From an uncultured Shewanella sp. (GTDB lineage: Bacteria; Pseudomonadota; Gammaproteobacteria; Enterobacterales; Shewanellaceae), in contig NZ_CANMUW010000001.1 of the NCBI RefSeq assembly GCF_947501225.1, positions 496,001 through 560,000 of the forward strand: a stretch of 64,000 nt of DNA. The letters are read 5' to 3'. This document shows positions 8,482 to 17,673 of the stretch, piece by piece. Below the pieces are notes generated by a model. It had not been told where the DNA came from. It was given only the letters and a program-made list of their open reading frames with translations, and did no database searches. A program made the translations under genes and the position numbers. Each line of letters begins with the position of its first letter. The stretch's first letter is position 1.

Positions 8482-9639
8482 ATGGATTTCAATCTCAGTG
8501 AAGACCAACGTCAATTTGCCGATCTTGCCCGGCAGTTTTCTGATGAGCAGTTAGCCCCTTTTGCCGCTAAATGGGATGAGGAGCATCACTTTCCTAAAGA
8601 GGTGATTCAGAGCGCCGGTGAGCTGGGGTTTTGTTCACTATACTCACCGGAAAGTGAGGGAGGCATGGGCCTGTCCAGACTCGACGCCTCTATCATCTTC
8701 GAGCAGCTGTCCATGGGCTGCACCGCAACTACAGCCATGCTGACCATTCATAATATGGCGACCTGGATGGTCACAAGTTTTGGCTCACAATCATTAAGAG
8801 ATGAGTGGTCTGAGTCCCTCACCACGGGTCAGAAGCTCGCTTCCTACTGTTTAACCGAGGCGGGTGCCGGAAGTGATGCGGCATCACTCAAGACCAAGGC
8901 GGTTAGAGAGGGGGATGAGTATGTGATCTCCGGCGCTAAGATGTTTATCTCGGGTGCGGGGGCCACAGAGCTGTTGGTCGTCATGTGCAGAACCGGTGAG
9001 GAGGGACCGAAAGGGATCTCGGCTATTGCGGTGCCGGCGGATGCGGCGGGAATAAGCTACGGCAAGGCTGAAGATAAGATGGGCTGGAATGCTCAGCCAA
9101 CCCGCGAGATCACCTTCAGTGATGTGCGCGTCCCGGTTTCAAACCTGCTGGGTGAAGAGGGTCAAGGCTTTACCTTTGCCATGAAGGGGCTTGATGGTGG
9201 ACGCATCAATATCGCGACCTGCTCCATCGGTACGGCTCAGGCCGCACTGGAACGTGCAACCCAATATATGAACGAGCGAAAGCAGTTCGGTAAACCTATA
9301 GCAGCATTTCAGGCACTTCAATTTAAGTTAGCCGATATGGCAACAGAGTTAGTAGCGGCAAGGCAACTGGTGCGTCTGGCAGCGTTTAAACTCGATGATC
9401 AGGATTCCGAGGCGACCGCATACTGCGCCATGGCAAAACGTTTTGCCACCGACATCGGTTTTCAGGTGTGTGATGCGGCGCTTCAGCTTCATGGCGGCTA
9501 TGGTTATATCCGTGAATACCCGCTGGAGCGACATATGCGTGATGTGCGGGTGCATCAGATACTGGAGGGCACCAACGAGATCATGCGTTTGATCATAGCC
9601 CGACGTCTGCTGAATGAGGATGCAGGACAGATCCTCTGA
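8482..9639 (+). CDS. acdH: acyl-CoA dehydrogenase, probably isobutyryl-CoA dehydrogenase
   Basis: FAD flavoenzyme of 385 residues. Markers are YCLTEAGAGSDAASL (FAD/substrate loop), ERKQFGKPIAAFQALQFKLADM, and GGYGYIREYPLERHMRDVR followed by the catalytic-base Glu in LEGTNEIMRLIIARRLL. Between mmsA and the hydratase/hydrolase pair, the most likely reaction is isobutyryl-CoA to methacrylyl-CoA; 2-methylbutyryl-CoA is also plausible. AAGGAG lies 8 nt before the ATG. Electrons would pass to ETF. Confidence 0.9.
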   Translation: MDFNLSEDQRQFADLARQFSDEQLAPFAAKWDEEHHFPKEVIQSAGELGFCSLYSPESEGGMGLSRLDASIIFEQLSMGCTATTAMLTIHNMATWMVTSFGSQSLRDEWSESLTTGQKLASYCLTEAGAGSDAASLKTKAVREGDEYVISGAKMFISGAGATELLVVMCRTGEEGPKGISAIAVPADAAGISYGKAEDKMGWNAQPTREITFSDVRVPVSNLLGEEGQGFTFAMKGLDGGRINIATCSIGTAQAALERATQYMNERKQFGKPIAAFQALQFKLADMATELVAARQLVRLAAFKLDDQDSEATAYCAMAKRFATDIGFQVCDAALQLHGGYGYIREYPLERHMRDVRVHQILEGTNEIMRLIIARRLLNEDAGQIL

Positions 9640-9685
9640 CTTTCAAGGTTGGAAATGACTCGACCAGTTTACAAGGAATCGATTG

Positions 9686-10459
9686 ATGACAGGAATAATT
9701 GAACGTATAGAAGGTCATACCGCCATTTTGACCATGAGTAATCCGCCGGCTAACACCTGGACCGCCGATAGCCTGCAGGCCCTTAAGCATAAGGTGGTTG
9801 AGCTCAATGAAAACAGGGATATCTACGCCTTAGTGATCACGGGGGAAGGAGATAAGTTTTTCTCTGCCGGCGCGGATCTTAAGCTCTTTGCCGATGGTGA
9901 TAAGGGGACTGCGGCTTCGATGGCTAAACACTTCGGTGAAGCGTTCGAGGCCCTGAGCCAATTTCGCGGGGTCTCGGTTGCGGCTATCAATGGTTATGCA
10001 ATGGGTGGCGGTTTGGAGGTGGCACTGGCCTGTGATATCCGTATTGCAGAGTCTCAGGCCGTGATGGCGCTGCCCGAAGCGTCGGTAGGCTTACTGCCGT
10101 GTGCCGGCGGTACGCAAAACTTAACCGCATTGGTTGGCGAAGGCTGGGCGAAGCGGATGATCCTGTGCGGCGAGCGACTCAAGGCAGATAAAGCACTGTC
10201 TCTGGGTCTGGTTGAAGAGGTGGTCGAGACCGGCGAGTCTCTCGATGCGGCGATTGCGCTGGCGGCGAAGGTGGCAAATCAGAGTCCAAGCAGTGTTACC
10301 GTGTGTAAGCAGCTTATTCAGGCTGGCCGGACTATGCCTCGTGCCATGTCATTACCGCTGGAGCGGGAGCTGTTTGTCGGCTTATTCGATACCGAAGATC
10401 AGGCGGAAGGGGTCAATGCCTTCCTGGATAAGCGCAAGGCCAACTGGAAAAATTGCTGA
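9686..10459 (+). CDS. echA: enoyl-CoA hydratase (methacrylyl/tiglyl-CoA hydratase role)
   Basis: A 257-residue crotonase-fold protein. The oxyanion-hole segment FFSAGADLKLFADGD and the second active-site region INGYAMGGGLEVALACDIRIA with PEASVGLLPCAGGTQ are typical hydratases. In this operon it would hydrate methacrylyl-CoA to 3-hydroxyisobutyryl-CoA and perhaps tiglyl-CoA. ATG 9686 follows AAGGA (9673-9677) by 8 nt; a TTG at 9683 is less likely. Its TGA (10457-10459) shares one base with the next ATG, so translation is probably coupled. Confidence 0.9.
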   Translation: MTGIIERIEGHTAILTMSNPPANTWTADSLQALKHKVVELNENRDIYALVITGEGDKFFSAGADLKLFADGDKGTAASMAKHFGEAFEALSQFRGVSVAAINGYAMGGGLEVALACDIRIAESQAVMALPEASVGLLPCAGGTQNLTALVGEGWAKRMILCGERLKADKALSLGLVEEVVETGESLDAAIALAAKVANQSPSSVTVCKQLIQAGRTMPRAMSLPLERELFVGLFDTEDQAEGVNAFLDKRKANWKNC

Positions 10460-11619
10460 TGACAATTGATAAAAATGCAGATACCGAAATGGCCACGCCG
10501 AGTGATAACAGCGTTGTGTTTCAGACCTTGGGAACCGCATCGGGTAAACAGATAGGTGTCGTGACCCTGAATGTCGAGAAGGCGCTGAACTCACTTAACC
10601 TCAGTATGGTTAACGCTATGACGCAGCAGCTGCTGAAGTGGCAGAGCGATGAAAACATCGTCATGGTGATGCTCGACGGCGCGGGTGAGAAAGCCTTCTG
10701 CGCCGGCGGCGATGTCAGGGCTATCTATCACGCCTCTGTAGCGTCGCCCGGTGAGGTGACCGAGCAGGCCGAGACCTTCTTTGAGCGAGAGTATCGTCTG
10801 GACTATCTGCTGCATACCTTAGGTAAACCGGTCATGGTATGGGGCGACGGAATCGTCATGGGCGGTGGCCTGGGGTTGATGGCCGGTGCCAGTCACAGGG
10901 TATTGACCGAGCGCTCACGTATCGCCATGCCTGAAGTCACCATCGGCCTCTATCCCGATGTGGGGGGCAGCTACTTTCTTAATCGAATGCCGGGGAAAAC
11001 CGGGCTGTTTCTCGGTTTAACCGCCTACAATATGAATGCCGGCGATGCGAAGTATGTCGGGGTGGGCAACCACTATCTCAATAGTGGCAGTAAGGAGGCA
11101 CTGCTGGATCACTTGGCCACCTTGGGCTGGAGTGATGAGCAGGAGTTAAATCATAGCCTGTTAACCGAGCAGCTCAATGCGATGGAGCAGGAGGTAAAAG
11201 TGCCGCTGCCACAGAGTTTGTTAGAGGCGAATCAAGCTCAGATCGATGAGTTGGTGGCAGGTTCTCTGGTCGAGATCATCGACCGTGTTTCCGGTTTTGA
11301 CAGTAACGGCTCCTGGCTCGAGCGACCGATCAAGGCCTTGCTCTCGGGGAGTCCTCTCAGTTGGCACCTCATCTACCGGCAAGCTCAGCTTGGCACCTCG
11401 CTCACGCTTGCCGAGGTGTTTAAGTTTGAGCTGGGATGTAGCGTGAACTGCTGTGCTATCGGCGATTTCAGCGAGGGTGTCAGAGCCCTGCTTATCGATA
11501 AAGACCGGCAGCCCAAGTGGCGTTATCAAACGGTGTCAGCAGTGCCACAGGCGTTGATCGAAGCGCTGCTCTCAGCGCCATGGAGCGATAGTGAGCACCC
11601 ACTGAAGAGCATGGGGTAA
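10459..11619 (+). CDS. 3-hydroxyisobutyryl-CoA hydrolase
   Basis: A crotonase-superfamily protein of 386 residues, longer than hydratases because of the hydrolase-type C-terminal domain. Markers are KAFCAGGDVRAIYHAS, GDGIVMGGGLGLMAGASHRVLTERS and MPEVTIGLYPDVGGSYFLNRMPG, which includes the Glu and Asp residues used by HIBYL-CoA hydrolase. It releases free 3-hydroxyisobutyrate, needed because the next enzyme (MmsB) acts on the free acid. The ATG overlaps the stop of echA (TGATG), indicating translational coupling. TTG 10453 is an alternative start without support. Confidence 0.9.
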   Translation: MTIDKNADTEMATPSDNSVVFQTLGTASGKQIGVVTLNVEKALNSLNLSMVNAMTQQLLKWQSDENIVMVMLDGAGEKAFCAGGDVRAIYHASVASPGEVTEQAETFFEREYRLDYLLHTLGKPVMVWGDGIVMGGGLGLMAGASHRVLTERSRIAMPEVTIGLYPDVGGSYFLNRMPGKTGLFLGLTAYNMNAGDAKYVGVGNHYLNSGSKEALLDHLATLGWSDEQELNHSLLTEQLNAMEQEVKVPLPQSLLEANQAQIDELVAGSLVEIIDRVSGFDSNGSWLERPIKALLSGSPLSWHLIYRQAQLGTSLTLAEVFKFELGCSVNCCAIGDFSEGVRALLIDKDRQPKWRYQTVSAVPQALIEALLSAPWSDSEHPLKSMG

Positions 11620-11753
11620 AGTCACCCGGATGGAGTCGTTGAGGGAGATGTTAAAAGGGATGTCCCATTGATGTGAGCGCTGAGAACAGAAAGCGCCTGA
11701 ACGACGAATAATGAATTGAGTTTATCTTCAAATTGAAGGCTAAGGAGCATGAG

Positions 11754-12680
11754 ATGACAAGTGTCGCATTTATCGGGTTAGGGCATATGGGAGCGCCAAT
11801 GGCGGCCAATTTGGTTAAGGCTGGCTTAACGGTGCGGGTATTTGATCTGGTACCCGAAGCGATTAAGTCGCTTACGGACCTTGGTGCACTGGCCGCCAGC
11901 AGCGCCTGTGGCGCGGCGGCGGGCGCGGATGTCGTTATCACCATGCTTCCGGCCGGTAAACATGTGCGTGGGCTCTATCTTGGTGAGGAGGGCGGTGGTG
12001 AAGGCAAGGGGCTCCTTGATGTGGTTGCAAAGGGTACCTTGCTGATAGACTGCTCTACCATAGATGCGCAGAGTGCGCGGCTGGTGGCAAAATTTGCCGC
12101 AGATAAACAACTTGAGTTTGTCGATGCTCCGGTGTCGGGAGGAACGGCCGGCGCGGCAGCGGGGACACTCACCTTCATCTGTGGCGGCAGTTATAATGGC
12201 TTCGAGCAGGCTAAGGGTGTGCTGAGCAAGATGGGGGCTAACATATTTCATGCCGGGGGCGCGGGTGCGGGTCAGGTTGCCAAGATATGTAATAACATGT
12301 TGTTATCAGTCCTGATGGTCGGAACCAGTGAGTCTTTGCAGATGGGAATCGATCATGGTCTGGACCCCAAGGTATTATCTGAGATAATGAAGGTAAGTAG
12401 TGGTGGTAATTGGACGCTGGATAAATATAATCCTTGTCCGGACGTGATGGAATCTGTGCCCTCATCGAATGATTACCAGGGTGGCTTCATGGTGGACCTG
12501 ATGGTTAAAGATCTGGGGTTATCTCAAGAGGCGGCACTTCTGTCTAATTCAAGCACGCCGATGGGAGCCTTAGCGCGCAGTTTATACGTTAACCATGCTC
12601 GTCAGGGGAATGGAGAGCGTGATTTTTCCAGTATTTTTGAACAGTTTACTAATTTAAAACAGATTAAAAACAAAGGGTAA
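11754..12680 (+). CDS. mmsB: 3-hydroxyisobutyrate dehydrogenase
   Basis: NAD-dependent oxidation of 3-hydroxyisobutyrate to methylmalonate semialdehyde, the substrate of MmsA. The 308 residues start with a Rossmann motif (SVAFIGLGHMGAPMAANL), then DAPVSGGTAGAAAGTLTF (substrate site) and GAGQVAKICNNM with the catalytic Lys, followed by an all-helical C-terminal domain. AAGGAG (11742-11747) lies 6 nt before ATG 11754; the in-frame ATG at 11733 lacks a site. It is separated from hibch by 134 bp and followed 4 bp later by the SDR gene, so those two are co-transcribed. Confidence 0.94.
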   Translation: MTSVAFIGLGHMGAPMAANLVKAGLTVRVFDLVPEAIKSLTDLGALAASSACGAAAGADVVITMLPAGKHVRGLYLGEEGGGEGKGLLDVVAKGTLLIDCSTIDAQSARLVAKFAADKQLEFVDAPVSGGTAGAAAGTLTFICGGSYNGFEQAKGVLSKMGANIFHAGGAGAGQVAKICNNMLLSVLMVGTSESLQMGIDHGLDPKVLSEIMKVSSGGNWTLDKYNPCPDVMESVPSSNDYQGGFMVDLMVKDLGLSQEAALLSNSSTPMGALARSLYVNHARQGNGERDFSSIFEQFTNLKQIKNKG

Positions 12681-12684
12681 CTCG

Positions 12685-13443
12685 ATGGATTTAAAAGATA
12701 AGGTTGTGGTCATCACAGGTGGCGCCGGTGGATTGGGTCTGGCTATGGCGCTGGATTTAGCCGAATCGGGTGCTAAGTTGGCACTTATCGACGTTGATCA
12801 GGAGAAACTTGAGCGTGCCTGTGCCGACATCGGCGACAGAGCCGAAGTTCAGGGTTACGCTTTCGATATCACAGATGAAGAAGATGTGATGGCCGGCTTC
12901 GGATTCATCATGGAAGATTTCGGCAAGATCAATGTGTTGATCAACAACGCGGGTATCCTGTTCGACGGCATGTTAGTCAAAGCCAAAGAGGGCAAGGTCA
13001 CCGACCGTATGTCGTTCGAGCAGTTCCAGGCTGTGATCAACGTTAACCTCACGGGCTCATTCCTGTGTGGCCGTGAAGCGGCGGCCGCTATGATTGAGTC
13101 TGAGCAGGAGGGGGTGATCATCAACATCTCCAGCCTGGCCAAGGCGGGTAATGTCGGTCAGACAAACTATTCGGCGTCAAAAGCCGGCGTTGCGGCCATG
13201 TCAGTGGGTTGGGCAAAAGAGTTGGCCCGCTACAATATCCGTAGCGCAGCCGTCGCACCGGGTGTGATTGAAACTGAGATGACAGCTGCGATGAAGCCAG
13301 AGGCGCTGGAGCGTCTGGAGAAGATGGTTCCGGTCGGGCGTCTGGGTCAGCCATCTGAGATCTCTTCGACGGTGAAGTTCATCATCGAAAATGACTATGT
13401 GAATGGTCGTGTGTTTGAAATCGATGGCGGAATACGTATCTAA
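12685..13443 (+). CDS. SDR, probable 3-hydroxy-2-methylbutyryl-CoA dehydrogenase
   Basis: A classical SDR of 252 residues: TGGAGGLGLAMA (TGxxxGxG), NNAG, Ser of INISSLAKAG, YSASK. It resembles both FabG and the type 10 hydroxyacyl-CoA dehydrogenases. Position at the end of the branched-chain run, with a thiolase at its start, suggests oxidation of 3-hydroxy-2-methylbutyryl-CoA in isoleucine breakdown; that is inference from context. The start lies 4 nt after the mmsB stop. A strong terminator follows at 13467-13493. Confidence 0.85.
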   Translation: MDLKDKVVVITGGAGGLGLAMALDLAESGAKLALIDVDQEKLERACADIGDRAEVQGYAFDITDEEDVMAGFGFIMEDFGKINVLINNAGILFDGMLVKAKEGKVTDRMSFEQFQAVINVNLTGSFLCGREAAAAMIESEQEGVIINISSLAKAGNVGQTNYSASKAGVAAMSVGWAKELARYNIRSAAVAPGVIETEMTAAMKPEALERLEKMVPVGRLGQPSEISSTVKFIIENDYVNGRVFEIDGGIRI

Positions 13444-13466
13444 ACGATACCTTCTATATCTTCGCT

Positions 13467-13493
13467 AAAAAACGAGCTTCGGCTCGTTTTTTT
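13467..13493 (+). terminator. rho-independent terminator of the branched-chain operon
   Basis: The stem AAAAAACGAGC / GCTCGTTTTTTT has a TTCG tetraloop (13478-13481) and runs into seven T. It closes the operon and separates it from the convergent gene at 13612. Confidence 0.9.
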
Positions 13494-13573
13494 ATTGCTT
13501 GATAAGATAGTTAGTTGTTCGGAACTGAGACTTGAAGTTGTATCTAGTGGTCAAATGCGAAAGTGAAAAAGAA

Positions 13574-13603
13574 AAAGAAACAGCCTCCAGCGACTGTTTC
13601 TTT
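13574..13603 (-). terminator. terminator of the - strand ABM-like gene
   Basis: AAAGAAACAG (13574-13583) and CTGTTTCTTT (13594-13603) form a perfect 10-bp stem with a 10-nt loop. Read on the - strand it lies 8 bp after the stop of the gene ending at 13612 and is followed by a T-rich stretch. Confidence 0.7.
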
Positions 13604-13611
13604 GATTCGTG

Positions 13612-13923
13612 CTACTCAACAATACGGTAAACTTCCCACTTCATGGTGCCTGACACTATGTGAGGCTCGAGTTCGATACTCCACTGTTTATGTCCGTCTA
13701 ACCCGGCGAGCTTGTCCCAGGAGTCGTTCAATTCAGCCAGGTTATCGAGCGTAATTTCAGAAACGACGGTCGACTCTAAAGCACCAACAGAACCCGTCAG
13801 AATTCTACACTTTCCCTCCCAGCCGATTTGAGCGCCAAAACTGTTTTGCCATTTTGATAGAGAGTCAATAACAGCGGGTTTGTGTCCAAATTTAGCATCT
13901 ATAGACCAACGTGCGACTATCAT
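13612..13923 (-). CDS. small conserved-type protein, ABM/NIPSNAP-like fold suspected
   Basis: A 103-residue soluble protein with no signal peptide. I do not recognise it firmly. Its layout (MIVARWSIDAKFGHKPAVIDSLSKW, then GRILTG-type strands, then LAELNDSWDKLAG and a final strand MKWEVYRIVE) resembles dimeric ferredoxin-like barrels of the ABM/NIPSNAP group, in which an N-terminal strand, a helix starting near HKPA and a C-terminal strand ending in a Tyr-rich motif recur. Function unknown. It has its own terminator and stands beside a gene-poor island. Confidence 0.6.
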   Translation of the reverse strand: MIVARWSIDAKFGHKPAVIDSLSKWQNSFGAQIGWEGKCRILTGSVGALESTVVSEITLDNLAELNDSWDKLAGLDGHKQWSIELEPHIVSGTMKWEVYRIVE

Positions 13924-14858
13924 GATAACTCCCTCCCTCTATATTGATTACGACGTAATAAATATAGTTTATCCCCCCTGTTTATCCAGAGAATGAGTAT
14001 CATTGCTATTTTGTTTTGTGGCCTGCCGGTATGGCGATCTCTACTGAGCCGTTGGTTTCAGATATGGGTATTCCGGTAAAGCCACTCATGGCTGCACCTA
14101 GACCTGGTTATCTAGCTCTTCGATTGAGCATTGGCAGGTGACTAACTCGTTTATACACATTAGCTTTAGTGGTACATAGTAAATACTCAATATACAATTA
14201 TTGTCAGGCGTTTTGCGCACTCAAAGAAGTATCGGCATTTTAAACTCTTCCTCTCTACTTGCATCGTGAAATTGATTCCTCTGCTAAGAGCGGTGTCAAG
14301 CTTTGTTGGTAGTATCAACAAAGCTTGATCTACTGAGAATGGTTCGTTAAATGCTCATAGGGTGCCAAAAACTTTCATTAACCAGTTTGGGAGAAGTCAT
14401 GAGTCACTAAGCCTGACAATAAAACCTAATCGCAGAGAAAAAGTATCCCAGCGCAGATGGGGCTATCCATATAATGATGTCCCTTTCTAAAGGCCTGCTC
14501 AGCATCCTGTTTCTCGTTTGTTAGCTTGAAGCTGCGCTTCACTCATTGAGCCACTTAAGTATCTGCACATAATGTCGTTCATTCACATCTGCCTCATATC
14601 GATATGGGAAATGTCTAGAGATGTAGGGAACATCTCTGACCATGTGATCACAACATTTGTATTTCCCTATACAGTACCCGCCGGGCAGGCGGTAGACAGT
14701 AATGAAGGTACGACCTTCAAGCAAACTAGCAAATATCAACAACACCATAGAAAATGTAATGAGCCTTCATTCCAAGGCCGATACCTCTGGTTTACCGTCT
14801 CTTGAACTGTATCGCAAATCCGGGTGATAATGATCACGTTGCAGAGGGTAGGGTGTCG
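13924..14858. other. gene-poor stretch
   Basis: About 0.93 kb with no convincing coding sequence in either strand. ORFs at 14539-14748 (-, 69 codons) and 14572-14805 (+, 77 codons) overlap each other, lack good ribosome sites and resemble nothing I know. The one clear structure is a 13-bp perfect inverted repeat at 14296-14328. I see no terminal repeats, transposase remnant or integrase site. It may be decayed sequence or carry an RNA gene I cannot identify. Confidence 0.5.
14296..14328. repeat. 13-bp perfect inverted repeat in gene-poor stretch
   Basis: TCAAGCTTTGTTG (14296-14308) and CAACAAAGCTTGA (14316-14328) are exact reverse complements around a 7-nt loop. There is no T run after it and no gene directly before it on either strand. 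Confidence 0.9.
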
Positions 14859-15107
14859 ATGAGATTGAGTAACAAGATGGATTGGTTGGAAAAAGTAACC
14901 CGAAATATCATGTTGGTTGTTGGGATATCCGGGGTGCTGGTTATCTACTCTGGCTTCCTTTTTCTCATCTTCAGTGGACGCGACACCTCTGTGTTGCCCT
15001 GGTATCTGTTGCTCTCTCCCTGGGTATGCGTCTATTTTGGGTTGACGCGGAGTAAACAGCTGGCCGTTATCGAATGGTTTAAGCAAAAACTTGTCAGAAA
15101 GAAGTAG
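14859..15107 (+). CDS. small membrane protein with two TM segments
   Basis: About 82 residues (84 if GTG 14853 is used). Two hydrophobic segments are clear, NIMLVVGISGVLVIYSGFLF and VLPWYLLLSPWVCVYFGL, separated by a short polar loop, with a basic C-terminus (KQKLVRKK). I do not recognise the family. GAGGG at 14844-14848 fits GTG 14853 (4 nt) or ATG 14859 (10 nt); the start is uncertain. It ends 36 bp before the S9 peptidase gene and may be co-transcribed with it. Confidence 0.55.
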   Translation: MRLSNKMDWLEKVTRNIMLVVGISGVLVIYSGFLFLIFSGRDTSVLPWYLLLSPWVCVYFGLTRSKQLAVIEWFKQKLVRKK

Positions 15108-15143
15108 CTAACTGATAAAGCAAGATGAACTTTGGAGGTATTA

Positions 15144-17186
15144 ATGAGAATTAACGTGCATATGAACTATCTCGTTTCGGCGTTACTTCTTACCTTGCTT
15201 GTCGCTTGCTCTGAGAAAGAGCCCACGGCGCAGATCGATAAGCGCAGTGGTTGTCAGATCGACACCTATGGCAGCTGGGCCTCGCCGATCTCTGCCAGTG
15301 ACGTTTATGGTTTATCAGATAATTTCGGCGAGCTGCAGAGCGTCAACGATGCGGTTTACTTTGTGCAGTCTGATTCCGCCTCCGGTGGCAGAGTCGGGAT
15401 TAAACGCCTGGATCTCGATGGCAGCGTGTCCGAGGTCGTCACCACCGAGTTTGATGTCAGATCTAAGGTGCATGAATACGGTGGCTCCCCCTTTCTCGGT
15501 ATCGGTCAGAGCCTTTTTGTCTCCAGGGCTAAGGATCAGCTTCTCTACCGAATAGCCCCTAACCAAGAGCCCGTGCCCCTCACTCCTAACGGTACCCGTC
15601 ATGCCGATTGTGTCTCCTACTCCAAAGGCTCCCGTATCATCTGTGTCAGGGAGGATCATCGTGCTCAGGGAGTGCCGGTGGCCAGCCTGGTGGCACTGAA
15701 CCTTAATTTCTCCGGTGAGGGGGAGGTGCTCAGCTCCGGGGCAGATTTTTATTCGGCTCCCAGAGTTTCACCGGACAACAATCAGATGGCCTGGATATCA
15801 TGGAACCACCCCAATATGCCCTGGGATAATACCCAGTTATGGGTCGGTGAGCTCGAGCCCAAGGGAGGCTTGCATAATGCCCGCCGCCTGATACCAGAGC
15901 ATGAGGGAGCGATTACCCAACCCCTGTATAGTCCCGATGGTCAGCTCTATTTTATTGCCGACTTCAATAACTGGTGGAACCTTTATCGCATCAGTGTCGA
16001 GGGAGAGCTCGAACATGTGCTGGATATGGAGGCGGAGTTTGCGGTTCCCGATTGGAAGTTGGGCAATCACAACTATGCTTTCGAGTCTGACAATACCATC
16101 ATCGCCAGCTATAGCCATAATGGTGAGGCATCGCTAATTCGCATCTTTCTCGATACCGGCTTGACTGAGCCGATAGCGGTGGATTTCGGTGAGATATCTC
16201 AGGTAGTAAAAGGCGACAACGGCATCTACTTTGTCGGCGCTAAAGTGACGCCGGAAAAGGGGATCTATAAGGTGAATGGGCGTGGCACCCAGCTGGTTTA
16301 CGCGCCCGAACTGCCTGTGCTCGATCCAGCCTATATCTCAAGAGCCGAAAGTATCAGCTTCGAATCGGGCAATGGTGAGCAGGTTTATGGCTATTACTAT
16401 GGGCCGGTCAACCCAGACTTTATCCCGCCTAAAGACTCCAGGCCGCCCCTGCTGGTGATGTTACACGGTGGCCCCACGGCTAAGGCGAGTCTCGCCTTCA
16501 GGCGCGACATTCAGTTTTGGACCAGTCGGGGATTTGCGGTGATGGATCTCAACTATCGCGGCAGTTCAGGCTTCGGGCGTAAGTATCGCCAGAGTATCTA
16601 TGGCCGCTGGGGCAAAGCGGATGTCGAAGATGCGGTCAGAGCCGCTGGCCACCTGGTGAATAAAGGTTGGGTCGATGGTTTGCAGCTTGCTATGCGCGGC
16701 AACAGTGCGGGAGGCCTGACCGCACTGTCTGCATTGGCTTTTTATGACACCTTCAAAGCCGGCGTGAGTTATGCCGGGATCAGTGATATGGAGGTACTGA
16801 GTAAAGATGCCGATAAGTTTGAGTCAAAATATCTTGAACATCTGGTCGGAGTCAGCACCGATGCGCGCAACATCTATCGTCAGCGCTCCCCTCTGTATCA
16901 TCTGGAGGAGCTGGATGAACCTCTGCTGTTGATTCAGGGGGGGGATGATGATCATGTTGCCCAGAAACAGTCGAAAAAGATATTCAATGCGCTTAAAGCC
17001 AAGGGAGTGCCGGTTTCTTATCTGGCATTTAATGGCGGGGAGCATGAACTCAAGGAGCAGCATAACAAGATCAAGGCGCTGGAGGTAGAACTGGCTTTTT
17101 ACGGCAAGGTTTTCGGTTTTACACCGGCAGGAGAACAAGCGCCGCTTCGTCTTGAGAATGCCGGTAACCTTAAATCCGGTGAATAG
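15144..17186 (+). CDS. S9 family prolyl-oligopeptidase-type lipoprotein peptidase
   Basis: A 680-residue protein with a lipoprotein signal (lipobox LVAC near residue 20), so probably anchored in a periplasm-facing membrane. Residues ~60-400 look like a beta-propeller (repeated YSPDGQLYFIAD-like strands). The C-terminal alpha/beta-hydrolase domain has the nucleophile Ser521 in GNSAGG, an Asp in QGGDDDHV and His in NGGEHEL, the S9 triad. Such enzymes cleave short peptides, often after Pro or at blocked N-termini. GGAGG lies 5 nt before ATG 15144; TTG 15132 is not supported. Confidence 0.88.
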   Translation: MRINVHMNYLVSALLLTLLVACSEKEPTAQIDKRSGCQIDTYGSWASPISASDVYGLSDNFGELQSVNDAVYFVQSDSASGGRVGIKRLDLDGSVSEVVTTEFDVRSKVHEYGGSPFLGIGQSLFVSRAKDQLLYRIAPNQEPVPLTPNGTRHADCVSYSKGSRIICVREDHRAQGVPVASLVALNLNFSGEGEVLSSGADFYSAPRVSPDNNQMAWISWNHPNMPWDNTQLWVGELEPKGGLHNARRLIPEHEGAITQPLYSPDGQLYFIADFNNWWNLYRISVEGELEHVLDMEAEFAVPDWKLGNHNYAFESDNTIIASYSHNGEASLIRIFLDTGLTEPIAVDFGEISQVVKGDNGIYFVGAKVTPEKGIYKVNGRGTQLVYAPELPVLDPAYISRAESISFESGNGEQVYGYYYGPVNPDFIPPKDSRPPLLVMLHGGPTAKASLAFRRDIQFWTSRGFAVMDLNYRGSSGFGRKYRQSIYGRWGKADVEDAVRAAGHLVNKGWVDGLQLAMRGNSAGGLTALSALAFYDTFKAGVSYAGISDMEVLSKDADKFESKYLEHLVGVSTDARNIYRQRSPLYHLEELDEPLLLIQGGDDDHVAQKQSKKIFNALKAKGVPVSYLAFNGGEHELKEQHNKIKALEVELAFYGKVFGFTPAGEQAPLRLENAGNLKSGE

Positions 17187-17233
17187 ACTCTTTTCGCCGG
17201 TATAGCCTGACGGCTAATCCAACTCGTTCCTGC

Positions 17234-17614
17234 TCAGCTTAAGCTGCTGATGATGGAGCAGTCGGGCTGTTTACCTCCACGGCACTCCTCCACCAGGTGC
17301 TTGAGTTGGGATTCGAGCGCCTGAAGCTTAACTATCCGCTCGCTGACCCTTTCGAGGTGTGCCTTAGCTAACTCTTTTACATCCCCCGCATCCCTGGCAA
17401 GGTTGAGTTTTAGAACGAGCAGGGATCGGCAGTCATCGAGAGAGAAACCGAGCTCTCTGCAGTGATGGACGAACTTCAGGGATTCAACCTGAGACTTACC
17501 ATATTCACGATAACCATTGTCACCGCGTGTGGCGCAGATGAGTCCGATATCGTGATAATAGCGAATACTCTTGACTGATAATCCCGTCTCTTTAGCGACT
17601 TCACCGATTTTCAT
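17234..17614 (-). CDS. cueR: MerR-family copper regulator (CueR/HmrR type)
   Basis: 126 residues. The N-terminal winged helix (MKIGEVAKETGLSVKSIRYYHDIGLI) is followed by a dimerisation coiled coil and a metal loop with Cys111 and Cys119 in CRGGKQPDC, the C-x7-C spacing of CueR, which binds Cu(I). Divergent from copA with a matching operator between them, so it should activate copA. Odd point: the residue equivalent to Ser77 of E. coli CueR, usually Ser in monovalent-metal sensors, is Ala76 (RDAGDVK against RHSADVK). Confidence 0.9.
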   Translation of the reverse strand: MKIGEVAKETGLSVKSIRYYHDIGLICATRGDNGYREYGKSQVESLKFVHHCRELGFSLDDCRSLLVLKLNLARDAGDVKELAKAHLERVSERIVKLQALESQLKHLVEECRGGKQPDCSIISSLS

Positions 17615-17673
17615 TTTCTCTCCTCATCTTCCGCACTCAGATAGGCTATTTTTAAATTAGTTGAAAAAGACGT

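Noticed and set aside
13563..13754. 63-codon + strand ORF beginning MKKKKKQPP
   Set aside because: It starts in the A-rich arm of the terminator of the - strand gene and otherwise lies antisense to that gene.
14190..14290. Integron attC-like site in the gene-poor island
   Set aside because: GGCGTTTTGCGC superficially recalls an attC core, but no paired R/L boxes or imperfect long palindrome surround it.
14539..14805. Overlapping 69-codon (-) and 77-codon (+) ORFs in the gene-poor island
   Set aside because: They overlap head to head, lack ribosome sites and match no family I know; kept only as part of the island description.
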